A program made the position numbers and the translations under genes. Shown piece by piece: positions 18,097 to 25,921 of a DNA stretch of 54,663 nt. How positions within the stretch are numbered: position 1 is the stretch's first letter; the number at the start of each line of letters is the position of its first letter. This DNA is from Desulfamplus sp. Its GTDB lineage: Bacteria > Desulfobacterota > Desulfobacteria > Desulfobacterales > Desulfobacteraceae. The stretch lies in NCBI GenBank assembly GCA_015232465.1, contig JADFZO010000010.1:1-54663 (forward strand), given 5' to 3'. Below the pieces are notes generated by a model. The model searched no databases, was not told the origin of the DNA, and worked only from the letters and a program-made list of their open reading frames with translations.

Positions 18097-18879
18097 ATGA
18101 ATGAAAAAGCGTTAAAAAATTTACTGGAAAGTGTTGCTAACGGGGCTGTATCTGTAAAAGATGCACAGAGTCAGTTAAAAAATATGGCGTTTGAAGATGT
18201 TGATGGTTATGCAAGCGTTGATCACCACAGAACCCTTAGAAAAGGGTTTCCAGAGGTGATATTTGGTCAAGGTAAAACTTCTGATCAGATAGTTGGGATT
18301 ATGAGTGCAATGTCAAAGGCAAGCAATGAGACAATATTGGTTACTCGCATTGAGCAAAATAAAGCCCTTGAGGTTATAAAAGTCTTTTCTGATGCACAAT
18401 TTTATGATGATGCTAAAATGCTAATTTTAAGCCAAAAAGAAGAGGCTGAAATAAAATCTGATGGCAACATACTTATCATCTCTGCTGGCACATCTGACAT
18501 TCCAGTTGCAAAAGAGGCATATCTTACAGCAAAGGCAATGGGAAATCGTGTTAGCACAATATTTGATGTTGGTGTTGCTGGGATTCATAGGCTCTTTGCA
18601 CACAGAAAAAAGATTGAGAGTGCATCTGTTATTGTTGTTGTGGCTGGAATGGAGGGGGCACTTCCAAGCGTTGTTGCTGGAATGGTAAAAGCTCCTGTAA
18701 TTGCTGTTCCTACAAGCATTGGCTATGGTGCTGGATTTGGCGGAATTGCTGCCCTTTTAGGAATGCTAAACTCTTGCAGCTCCAATGTTGCTGTTGTAAA
18801 TATTGATAACGGATTTGGGGCTGGCTACATGGCATCATCTATTAATCAGGTTTCAAGATTTCAAACAGGTTTAGTTTAG
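18097..18879 (+). CDS. larB: Nickel-pincer cofactor biosynthesis protein LarB
   Basis: LarB carboxylates and hydrolyses nicotinic acid adenine dinucleotide in the first step of making the nickel-pincer nucleotide used by lactate racemase-type enzymes. The 260-residue sequence has the LarB N-terminal region (GFPEVIFGQGKTSDQI) and the PurE-like C-terminal half (IISAGTSDIPVAKEA, VVVAGMEGALPSVVAGM, PTSIGYGAGFGG). The other pathway genes (larC, larE) and the lactate racemase larA are not in this window. The identification rests on these family-specific motifs. Confidence 0.92.
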   Translation: MNEKALKNLLESVANGAVSVKDAQSQLKNMAFEDVDGYASVDHHRTLRKGFPEVIFGQGKTSDQIVGIMSAMSKASNETILVTRIEQNKALEVIKVFSDAQFYDDAKMLILSQKEEAEIKSDGNILIISAGTSDIPVAKEAYLTAKAMGNRVSTIFDVGVAGIHRLFAHRKKIESASVIVVVAGMEGALPSVVAGMVKAPVIAVPTSIGYGAGFGGIAALLGMLNSCSSNVAVVNIDNGFGAGYMASSINQVSRFQTGLV

Positions 18880-18895
18880 ATAGCAATATTTTATC

Positions 18896-18922
18896 TTGAC
18901 AGACCATTTTGGTTCATATAGT
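18896..18922 (+). promoter_or_regulatory. Probable promoter of the ilv attenuator/operon
   Basis: A consensus TTGACA (18896-18901) is followed after 15 bases by TATAGT (18917-18922). The spacing is short but both boxes are close to consensus. The transcript would begin near 18929, about 50 bases before the leader peptide start. Confidence 0.5.
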
Positions 18923-18980
18923 TAATTGCCCACTATTTATGGTTTAGTATGAAAATTTAATTTCAAAATTAGAGTTTAAG

Positions 18981-19064
18981 ATGCAAAATATTCTTATTGT
19001 CAATTTTATTCTATCTCTTATCCTTGTGGAGGCGATTATTATCGCCCTCAGGAGAAAGGGCTGA
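18981..19064 (+). CDS. ilv operon leader peptide (attenuation)
   Basis: A 27-codon open frame starts at ATG 18981 and stops at TGA 19062-19064. Of its 27 residues, 7 are Ile, 5 Leu and 2 Val, including three consecutive Ile codons (19035-19043). This is the composition of branched-chain amino-acid leader peptides such as IlvL. It is followed by mutually exclusive RNA helices and an intrinsic terminator upstream of ilvD, so ribosome stalling on Ile/Leu/Val codons should control read-through. Confidence 0.85.
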   Translation: MQNILIVNFILSLILVEAIIIALRRKG

Positions 19065-19144
19065 CATTGGCATAAGTATAGAGCATAATTAAGATTCTTT
19101 AAAAGCCGTTATCAGCCCAGCAAAAGCTGATAACGGCTTTTTTG
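19031..19144 (+). promoter_or_regulatory. Transcription attenuator of the ilv operon (pause, anti-terminator and terminator helices)
   Basis: Three alternative structures can be drawn. A pause-type hairpin at 19031-19046 (GGCGAT/ATCGCC) overlaps the Ile triplet of the leader peptide. An anti-terminator pairs 19058-19071 with 19105-19118: seven perfect pairs, then one A-T and four further pairs interrupted by two mismatches. The terminator pairs 19102-19116 with 19126-19140. The anti-terminator and terminator compete for the same strand, and the leader stop codon lies in the first strand of the anti-terminator. This is the classic arrangement for translation-coupled attenuation. Confidence 0.8.
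19102..19144 (+). terminator. Attenuator terminator upstream of ilvD
   Basis: A perfect 15-bp stem (AAAGCCGTTATCAGC with GCTGATAACGGCTTT) has a 9-base loop and continues into TTT G TTT. It lies 38 bases after the leader peptide stop and 50 bases before the ilvD start. Confidence 0.9.
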
Positions 19145-19193
19145 TTTAATTTTATTAAAACTTGTTCCATTGAACTTAAAAAAGAGGGAAAAA

Positions 19194-20861
19194 ATGAGAA
19201 GCGACATTGCAAAAAAAGGGGTTGCAAGAGCACCGCACAGAAGTCTTATGAAGGCAGTTGGCTTTACTGATGAAGAGATTAACCGCCCATTAATTGGAAT
19301 TGCCAATTCAGCAAATGAGCTAATTCCAGGTCATATACACTTAAATCAAATTGTTGATGCAGTTAAGGCTGGGGTCAGAATGGCTGGCGGAACTCCAATG
19401 GAGTTTTCAACAATTGGCGTGTGTGATGGAATTGCCATGAACCACGCTGGTATGCACTACTCACTTGCAAGCAGAGAGCTAATTGCAGATTCAATTGAGG
19501 TATCTGCTATGGCACACCCTTTTGATGCAATTGTATTGGTGCCAAATTGCGACAAGATTGTTCCGGGAATGCTCATGGCAGCAGCACGTTTAAATATTCC
19601 AGCAATCTGCATAAGCGGAGGTCCCATGCTGCCGGGCAAAAATCCTCTTGATGAGTCAAAAAAGATCGATTTAATCTCTGTGTTTGAGGCGGTTGGTGCT
19701 GTTAAAAGTGGAAAAATGGGTGAAGATGAGATGCAGTTGATTGAAAATGCAGCCTGTCCAACTTGCGGCTCATGTGCTGGAATGTTTACTGCAAATTCAA
19801 TGAACTGCTTAACCGAAGCAATTGGCATGGGTTTGCCGGGAAATGGCACAATACCAGCCCCATTTTCTGAACGAATCCGTTTAGCAAAAGAGGCTGGAAT
19901 GGCAATCATGGAACTTTTAAGGCATAACATCACTCCCCGCCAGATTATGACGGAAACATCATTTAGAAATGCACTTGCCGTTGATATGGCACTTGGCTGC
20001 TCAACAAACACAGTTCTTCACCTCAAAGCTATAGCACACGAATCTGGTCTTGATATTCCGCTTACACTGATAAACGAGATGAGTTCAAAAATCCCTCATA
20101 TCTGCTCTTTAAGTCCAGGTGGCAAGGATCATCTTGTTGATCTATATTATGCAGGCGGAATACAGGCAGTTCTTAAAACCCTTTTTGATGCTGGTATGGT
20201 TGATGAGTCGTGCATCACCGTTACAAGCAAAACAGTTGCAGAAAATATAAAAAACGCACGAGTTAAAGACTCAAATGTTATCAGACCAATAAGCGATCCA
20301 TACCATAAAGAGGGCGGACTTGCTGTGCTGTTTGGCAACATTGCAAAAGAGGGGTGCGTAGTAAAACAGTCTGCTGTAAAAAAAGAGATGCTCTGCCATC
20401 AAGGACCAGCAAGGGTTTTTGATTCAGAAGAGGCTGCAACTGAGGCAATCATGTCAAACACCATTAAAAAAGGCGATGTGATTGTAATTAGATATGAAGG
20501 ACCTGCTGGAGGTCCTGGAATGAGAGAGATGCTCACCCCAACTTCAGCAATTGCTGGCATGGGTCTTGATGGAGATGTTGCTCTTATAACTGACGGCAGA
20601 TTTTCAGGCGGCACAAAAGGTGCATCAATTGGGCATATCTCGCCAGAAGCAATGCAAGGAAGCGTCTTGGCAGCAGTTGAGGAGGGAGATCAAATTAAGA
20701 TTGATATTCCAGCAAAATCAATTGAGCTTTTAGTGTCAGATGAAGAGATAAAAAGACGTTTGTCAAAATGGATACGCCCAGAGCCTAAAATAAAAACAGG
20801 CTACATGGCAAGATACGCAAAACTGGTTACATCTGCGGGAAATGGGGCGGTGTTTGCCTGA
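19194..20861 (+). CDS. ilvD: Dihydroxy-acid dehydratase
   Basis: IlvD dehydrates dihydroxy-isovalerate and dihydroxy-methylvalerate, the third step of the valine and isoleucine pathways. Iron-sulfur ligand motifs are visible: Cys119 in PNCDKIVPG and the CPTCGSC cluster (Cys188, Cys191, Cys194). The C-terminal [19 protein letters not shown] is typical. The start at 19194 ([21 protein letters not shown]) matches known family N-termini and follows an AGAGGG site. An upstream in-frame ATG at 19170 would add eight residues. Its 3' end is partly duplicated at 21418-21469 beyond a toxin-antitoxin pair. Confidence 0.97.
   Translation: MRSDIAKKGVARAPHRSLMKAVGFTDEEINRPLIGIANSANELIPGHIHLNQIVDAVKAGVRMAGGTPMEFSTIGVCDGIAMNHAGMHYSLASRELIADSIEVSAMAHPFDAIVLVPNCDKIVPGMLMAAARLNIPAICISGGPMLPGKNPLDESKKIDLISVFEAVGAVKSGKMGEDEMQLIENAACPTCGSCAGMFTANSMNCLTEAIGMGLPGNGTIPAPFSERIRLAKEAGMAIMELLRHNITPRQIMTETSFRNALAVDMALGCSTNTVLHLKAIAHESGLDIPLTLINEMSSKIPHICSLSPGGKDHLVDLYYAGGIQAVLKTLFDAGMVDESCITVTSKTVAENIKNARVKDSNVIRPISDPYHKEGGLAVLFGNIAKEGCVVKQSAVKKEMLCHQGPARVFDSEEAATEAIMSNTIKKGDVIVIRYEGPAGGPGMREMLTPTSAIAGMGLDGDVALITDGRFSGGTKGASIGHISPEAMQGSVLAAVEEGDQIKIDIPAKSIELLVSDEEIKRRLSKWIRPEPKIKTGYMARYAKLVTSAGNGAVFA
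20778..20855 (+). repeat. Left copy of the duplicated ilvD 3' end
   Basis: Bases 20778-20800 are identical to 21418-21440. Bases 20827-20855 match 21441-21469 with one substitution. The 26 bases 20801-20826 are missing from the right copy. The two copies bracket the toxin-antitoxin pair. Confidence 0.9.
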
Positions 20862-20894
20862 AACATTTTATTATCTAATGGTTATGGTAGATAG

Positions 20895-20996
20895 ATAAAT
20901 GGCTGCCAATCACAAATTTAATATGTGTCAGACGATAATGTTTACGGAGGAATAAATGGCTGCACAAGCACAGATTCAATATGTGTCAGACGAAGA
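20895..20996 (+). repeat. Degenerate tandem duplication of the antitoxin gene start
   Basis: The stretch from 20895 (ATAAATGGCTGC... to TATGTGTCAGACGA) recurs at 20952-20996 with a 57-base offset, a one-base indel and a few substitutions. The upstream copy has an ATG at 20899 but its frame closes after 18 codons, so only the downstream copy encodes the antitoxin. Confidence 0.8.
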
Positions 20997-21168
20997 AGGG
21001 AAAGCTGTTAGTGTGATTATACCTATTGCACTATGGCAAGAGATAATATCTGAACGAGAAACAGCTTATTTGTTAAAAAGCGAGGCAATGAGAGAGCGTC
21101 TTTTGGAAGCTAAAAATAGAAACAAAGGAGTTTCATTTGAATATGCCCGTGTTCAGCTTGGAATTTGA
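20956..21168 (+). CDS. Antitoxin partner of YoeB-type toxin
   Basis: This 70-residue protein is preceded by a strong GGAGG site (20946-20950). Its coding sequence overlaps the toxin start by 32 bases, the usual antitoxin-first arrangement. The sequence (VSVIIPIALWQEI... then a charged helix SEAMRERLLEAKNR) is compatible with a short antitoxin that wraps its C-terminal helix around the toxin. The N-terminal DNA-binding family (Phd/YefM versus RelB) cannot be decided by eye. Function is assigned mainly from the adjacent toxin. Confidence 0.75.
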   Translation: MAAQAQIQYVSDEEGKAVSVIIPIALWQEIISERETAYLLKSEAMRERLLEAKNRNKGVSFEYARVQLGI

Positions 21169-21406
21169 TCCCGCAGGATTTGAAGATTTAGCTTGGTGGG
21201 TTGCAAATGACCGTAAAAAAGCACTACGTATAATTAGATTGATACAAGAAACTCAGGAAAATCCGTTTGGCGGCATTGGTAAACCAGAACCACTTAAGCA
21301 TGAATTAGCAGGTTGCTGGTCAAAACGGATTGATCAAGAACATAGGCTTGTTTATCATGTTCAAGAAGAAAAAATAAGAATTTTGGCGTGTCGTTATCAC
21401 TATTAA
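21137..21406 (+). CDS. YoeB/Txe-family mRNA-interferase toxin
   Basis: The 89-residue protein (or 87 from the ATG at 21143) aligns by eye with E. coli YoeB along its C-terminal half. The GKPEPLKHEL segment carries Glu51, WSKRIDQEHRLVY carries Arg70, and the chain ends ACRYHY with His88 and Tyr89. These correspond to the YoeB active-site residues Glu46, Arg65, His83 and Tyr84. The family cleaves mRNA on the ribosome at the A site. All catalytic positions are kept, so the toxin is predicted active and dependent on the overlapping antitoxin. Confidence 0.93.
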   Translation: MNMPVFSLEFDPAGFEDLAWWVANDRKKALRIIRLIQETQENPFGGIGKPEPLKHELAGCWSKRIDQEHRLVYHVQEEKIRILACRYHY

Positions 21407-21417
21407 ATTGTAAACTT

Positions 21418-21469
21418 CCAGAGCCTAAAATAAAAACAGGTTACATCTGCGGGCAATGGGGCGGTGTTT
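21418..21469 (+). repeat. Right copy of the duplicated ilvD 3' end
   Basis: This copy matches 51 of 52 aligned bases of the ilvD terminus with one 26-base deletion. It would read GNGAVFQ then stop in the ilvD frame. It sits 12 bases after the toxin stop and just before the restriction-modification operon. Confidence 0.9.
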
Positions 21470-21507
21470 CAATAAACATGGCATAAGAAGGTTATTGGTA
21501 TCAAAAT

Positions 21508-22803
21508 ATGATAAATTTAAAAAACCGATTTAAAAATATTGCTATTGATTGTTCTTGGTCATTTACTGATAAAACAATAAAAGACACATCTTATATTACA
21601 CATGCTTATTATACCTACCCTGCAAAATTTATCCCTCAACTTGCATCACGATTGATAAATGAGCATAGCAGTAAAGGAGATATAGTTATTGATCCTTTTA
21701 TGGGTAGTGGTACAACTGTTGTTGAGGCGATTATTAATAATAGAATAGGAGTTGGGACTGACATAAATGAGATTGCATATTTACTTACAAAAGTTAAGAC
21801 TACCACTATTAATATAGACGATATTAATAAAGAATTTAGAAATATTCAGCTTAGTTTGGAAAGTAGATTCAACAATAGTTATGATACTTCTTTTGAGGAG
21901 GCTAATAAGATAATACCTAAAAATGATAGAATTGATTATTGGTTTTTGCCCAAACAAAAAGAGAAATTATCAATTATTTTTGCAAGAATTGCTGAAATAA
22001 AAGATGAGGATATTAGAAATTTTTTTCTAATTGCATTTGCTCAAATTTTAAAGTCTTGCTCAATTTGGTTACAAAAAAGTGTCAAGCCAACAAGAGATCA
22101 AAATAAAAAATTGGTTGAGCCAATGACAGCATTTATTAATCAATCAAAAAAAATGCTCAAAAAACATTCTGATTTTGAACAATTACTGCCTTATGAAGTT
22201 AAACATAACATTGATAAGTATAGAATTGTAGAGTGTAATGATTCTCGCAAATTACCTTGTAATGACAATAAAGCATCTTTAATTATAACCAGTCCCCCCT
22301 ATGTAACTTCTTATGAATATGCAGATTTACACCAATTACCATCTTTATGGTTTAGCTATTTAAAGGAACTATCAGAATTTAGACAAAAATTTATTGGTAG
22401 TGCTTATAAAAGCTCAAAAAAATGTGACGTAAAAAGCTCTTTAGCAGAATTAATTGTAAAACAGCTTGGAGAAAATAAAAAAGGACGAGAAGTCCAAAGC
22501 TATTTTGCTGATATGTTAGAGAGTTTTATTGAGATGAAAAGAACTTTGAAAAAAGGTGGAAGAGCCTGTATTGTTATTGGTAACACTCAATTTAAAGGAG
22601 TAGAAATTATGAATGCCGAAGTTTTTCAAGAGCAATGTGAAAATATTGGTCTTAAAACTTATGATGTGATTCGTAGAGAAATTCCATCTAAAATGTTACC
22701 TTCCACACGAGATATTAAAACAGGTCAATTTGTGAAAGCAAATGATAAGAATCTGAAATTAGCATATCCAACAGAGTATATTTTAATAATGGAAAAAATA
22801 TGA
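21508..22803 (+). CDS. Type II DNA methyltransferase (N4-cytosine/N6-adenine)
   Basis: The 431-residue protein carries a YPAKFIPQL segment (near 38-46, motif X-like), the SAM-binding motif I DPFMGSGTT (62-70) and the catalytic motif IV TSPPYVTSYEY from about residue 261. The roughly 190 residues between motifs I and IV could hold the target-recognition region. The C-terminus resembles the truncated methyltransferase at 1-825. Its TGA overlaps the ATG of the endonuclease gene (ATGA at 22800-22803). AT content is higher than in the flanking ilv genes, suggesting horizontal acquisition. Confidence 0.9.
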   Translation: MINLKNRFKNIAIDCSWSFTDKTIKDTSYITHAYYTYPAKFIPQLASRLINEHSSKGDIVIDPFMGSGTTVVEAIINNRIGVGTDINEIAYLLTKVKTTTINIDDINKEFRNIQLSLESRFNNSYDTSFEEANKIIPKNDRIDYWFLPKQKEKLSIIFARIAEIKDEDIRNFFLIAFAQILKSCSIWLQKSVKPTRDQNKKLVEPMTAFINQSKKMLKKHSDFEQLLPYEVKHNIDKYRIVECNDSRKLPCNDNKASLIITSPPYVTSYEYADLHQLPSLWFSYLKELSEFRQKFIGSAYKSSKKCDVKSSLAELIVKQLGENKKGREVQSYFADMLESFIEMKRTLKKGGRACIVIGNTQFKGVEIMNAEVFQEQCENIGLKTYDVIRREIPSKMLPSTRDIKTGQFVKANDKNLKLAYPTEYILIMEKI

Positions 22804-23489
22804 CCATAAAAGATTTGATCAAATTGTATGAAACACGGAAGAAAATATATGGCAAGGAAGCATATCGTTATATCTCAAGCCTTTTAGCAGAGGCAAAAAC
22901 GCAACATAAAAAAGATTTTAAAGGAGCTGATCATGAACAATCTTGGAGGGCATTTAAGGGAAAAAACCTTGAAAAACTTATTGAACACATAATTACTGAC
23001 GAAGTTAGAAGTTTAGGACTTGAAGTAGTAAATGGCAACTCCCTTGAAAGAACTAAAGGAGAGAATCTTTCAAAAGAGATGAGTTTGCTAAAAAGAAACT
23101 TGCTTATTGACTATGGAGAGTATGGTTCTCACCTGCCAGATGTTGACATTATCATCTATGAGCCAACTACAAATAAGGTTATAGCGGTGCTTTCAAGTAA
23201 AGTAACTTTAAGAGAAAGAATTGCCCAAACTGGATATTGGAAGATAAAACTCGCATCTAATGCGGTTACAAAGCATATAAAGGTCTATTTTATAACGCCT
23301 GACGAAGATGGGACATTGACCATAAAGAAGCCAGCAAAGAAAGGTAGAGCTATAATTGAAGTGGATTTAGATGGTAGTTATGTTTTAAGTGAAACCAATA
23401 TTGATGAAAGTAGTAAAGTGAAAATGTTTGATAAGTTCATTGATGACTTAAAAAAGTTAATAAACGGAAGAAAAATAGATGGTAAATAA
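22800..23489 (+). CDS. Type II restriction endonuclease, possible CCGG-family (BsaWI-like)
   Basis: The 229-residue protein is sandwiched between two methyltransferases with overlapping reading frames. A PD-(D/E)xK-like active site is proposed from PDVDIII (Asp114/Asp116) followed by VLSSK (Lys134). It runs directly into a KVTLRERIAQ segment (RER at 138-140). A Lys followed by an R-(D/E)-R recognition motif is characteristic of endonucleases that read a CCGG core, such as the SsoII/BsaWI groups, where these residues contact the CCGG bases. The exact target sequence is not predicted with confidence. Endonuclease identity is well supported by context, the specificity only moderately. Confidence 0.8.
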   Translation: MTIKDLIKLYETRKKIYGKEAYRYISSLLAEAKTQHKKDFKGADHEQSWRAFKGKNLEKLIEHIITDEVRSLGLEVVNGNSLERTKGENLSKEMSLLKRNLLIDYGEYGSHLPDVDIIIYEPTTNKVIAVLSSKVTLRERIAQTGYWKIKLASNAVTKHIKVYFITPDEDGTLTIKKPAKKGRAIIEVDLDGSYVLSETNIDESSKVKMFDKFIDDLKKLINGRKIDGK

Positions 23490-24162
23490 AAAAGAGTTAG
23501 CTCTTGAATCTACTACACTGTGGGATTTTCCTACTCAAAATTATGGAGATACACCACATGGCAACAATAAGTATAATGGCGTAACCTCAGCTTTTGTTAT
23601 TTGGAATCTATTAAAACGTTATACAAAAGATAATGATTTGGTTGTTGATCCAATGTGTGGAAGCGGCACTACAATTGATGTTGCTAAAGAGCTAAAACGC
23701 AGGGTTATTGGTTATGATATAAATGTTGTAAGACCAGATGTAATAAAAAATGACGCGAGACGTATTCCTCTTAATAATGATAGTGTTGATTTTGTTTTTA
23801 TTGATTCTCCATATTCAGACAATATTAGTTACTCAAATGACATTAGATGTATTGGGAAAATATCCTGTGAAAAACAGGAGTTTTTTGATGAGTTAGAAAA
23901 AGTTGCTAAAGAAATTCATAGGATTTTAAAACCTAACAAAGCAGTGGGCTGGTTAATTGGTGACCAGTGGAAAAAGAAGAAATTTATACCAACAGGTTTT
24001 CTACTTTACCAACGATTAGAAAAATATTTTGAAACCATCGACACTATTTGTGTAACAAGACGTAACCAGACTTCTAATACAGATATATGGCACAATAGAG
24101 CAATACAGTTTAATTTTTATTTAAGAGGCTTTAAATATTTATTCATAATGAGCAAAAAATAA
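23479..24162 (+). CDS. Second DNA methyltransferase of the R-M operon
   Basis: The 227-residue protein has motif I DPMCGSGTT (57-65) and a motif IV variant IDSPYSDN (DSPY at 109-112). It is much shorter than its neighbour and has little room for a target-recognition domain. It overlaps the endonuclease gene by 11 bases. Two methyltransferases in one system can serve the two strands or two bases of a site, or one may modify a different site. The Ser in place of the usual Pro in the (D/N/S)PP(Y/F) motif makes catalytic activity worth testing. Confidence 0.85.
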   Translation: MVNKKELALESTTLWDFPTQNYGDTPHGNNKYNGVTSAFVIWNLLKRYTKDNDLVVDPMCGSGTTIDVAKELKRRVIGYDINVVRPDVIKNDARRIPLNNDSVDFVFIDSPYSDNISYSNDIRCIGKISCEKQEFFDELEKVAKEIHRILKPNKAVGWLIGDQWKKKKFIPTGFLLYQRLEKYFETIDTICVTRRNQTSNTDIWHNRAIQFNFYLRGFKYLFIMSKK

Positions 24163-24199
24163 ATATGGGTATTTTAGAACTTTAGGAGAAAAATAAACA

Positions 24200-25900
24200 A
24201 TGAAACTCAAAGGTGCAGAAATCCTTATAAAGATGATAAAAGAGGAAGGGGTTGATACAATATTTGGCTATCCGGGCGGTGCAGTTATTGACATTTACGA
24301 TGCACTTACCAATGAGCAAGAGCTAAGACATATTCTTGTTCGCCATGAGCAGGGGGCTGTTCATGCGGCTGATGCCTATGCAAGGGCAAAAGGCGGGGTT
24401 GGTGTGGCTTTGGTTACATCAGGACCGGGAGCTACAAACACAGTTACAGGGATTGCATCTGCATACATGGACTCAATTCCAATTGTAGTATTTACAGGGC
24501 AAGTTCCAACAGCACTTATTGGCAATGACGCATTTCAAGAGGTTGATATTGTTGGAATTACAAGACCATGCACAAAGCACAACTATCTTGTAAAAGATAT
24601 AACTAAACTTGCTAAAACAATTAAAGAGGCTTTTCACATAGCCAAAAGCGGAAGACCTGGACCCGTTCTTGTTGATCTGCCAAAAGATGTTATGGCTGCA
24701 ATGACAGAATTTGAAGAGCCGGGCGAAATTGATCTTAAATCTTATAAACCAACCTACAACCCAAACATGAAGCAGCTCTCAAAAGTGGTTGAGCTTATAA
24801 AATCTGCAAAACGTCCTGTTATCTTTTCAGGTGGAGGAGTTGTGCTCTCAAAGGCATCTTATGAACTCACACAGCTTGCAAAGATGACAAATACTCCAGT
24901 TACAGCCTCCCTTATGGGACTTGGGACATTTCCAGCCTCTGATCCTCTCTGGCTTGGTATGCTTGGTATGCACGGCACATATCGGGCAAATATGTCAATT
25001 GGGCACTGTGATCTTATGGTTGCTGTTGGAGTTCGCTTTGATGATAGAGTTACTGGTCGAAAAGATAAGTTTGCATCTAATGCTAAAATTGTGCAGATTG
25101 ACATTGATCCTACATCTATCCATAAAAATGTTGAGGCAACCTGCCCAATTGTTGGAGATTGCAAAAACACCTTAGAGCTTTTAACCTCAATGCTTGAGGC
25201 TGAAAATCCTGAAAATATAAAAGGAGAGCAAAAAGAGCGTCAAGAGTGGTTAGATCAAATTTCACAATGGCGTGCAACCTCGCCCCAACGATATGAGCAG
25301 GTTGATAATGTTATAAAACCTCAATATGTAATTGATAGACTCCACAAACTTACAGACAGCAACACAATAATAACAACAGAGGTTGGTCAAAATCAGATGT
25401 GGACAGCCCAATATTACCACTTTGAGCGACCTAACCAGTTTATAACTTCAGGGGGTCTTGGGGTTATGGGATTTGGTCTGCCAGCAGCAATTGGAGCAAA
25501 GGCAGCGTGCCCTGATAAGTTGGTTGTTTGCGTTGCTGGTGATGGAAGTATTCAGATGAATAGCCAAGAGCTTATGACTGCAATTGAATCAAATCTTGAT
25601 GTTAAAATTGTGATCCTAAATAACCGCTACTTAGGAATGGTTAGGCAGTGGCAGGAGCTTTTTTACGATAGACGATACTCCTATACAAACATGGAGCAAG
25701 CCCCTGATTTTGTAAAATTAGCAGAGGCTTACGGTGCTGTTGGCATTAGAACCGATAGATTTGATGAGGTTGAATCTGTTCTAAAAAAGGGGCTTGAATC
25801 TAAAGGGACTGTTATTATGGATTTTATTGTGGATCGCGAAGAGTGCGTCTATCCAATGGTTCCTGCTGGTGGTGCAATTACAGAGATGATTTTGGTGTAA
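24200..25900 (+). CDS. ilvB: Acetolactate synthase, large catalytic subunit
   Basis: The enzyme is thiamine-diphosphate dependent and condenses pyruvate with pyruvate or 2-oxobutyrate, the first common step of the valine and isoleucine pathways. The 566-residue protein has the catalytic glutamate region (VRHEQGAVHAADAYAR), FAD/TPP-fold motifs and the ThDP-binding GDGSIQMNSQEL...NN motif near residues 445-475. An AGGAG site precedes the start. It is separated from ilvD by the toxin-antitoxin/R-M islet of about 3.3 kb, an interruption of a normally compact gene order. Confidence 0.97.
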   Translation: MKLKGAEILIKMIKEEGVDTIFGYPGGAVIDIYDALTNEQELRHILVRHEQGAVHAADAYARAKGGVGVALVTSGPGATNTVTGIASAYMDSIPIVVFTGQVPTALIGNDAFQEVDIVGITRPCTKHNYLVKDITKLAKTIKEAFHIAKSGRPGPVLVDLPKDVMAAMTEFEEPGEIDLKSYKPTYNPNMKQLSKVVELIKSAKRPVIFSGGGVVLSKASYELTQLAKMTNTPVTASLMGLGTFPASDPLWLGMLGMHGTYRANMSIGHCDLMVAVGVRFDDRVTGRKDKFASNAKIVQIDIDPTSIHKNVEATCPIVGDCKNTLELLTSMLEAENPENIKGEQKERQEWLDQISQWRATSPQRYEQVDNVIKPQYVIDRLHKLTDSNTIITTEVGQNQMWTAQYYHFERPNQFITSGGLGVMGFGLPAAIGAKAACPDKLVVCVAGDGSIQMNSQELMTAIESNLDVKIVILNNRYLGMVRQWQELFYDRRYSYTNMEQAPDFVKLAEAYGAVGIRTDRFDEVESVLKKGLESKGTVIMDFIVDREECVYPMVPAGGAITEMILV

Positions 25901-25921
25901 TCAAAAATTAAGGAGCAAAAA

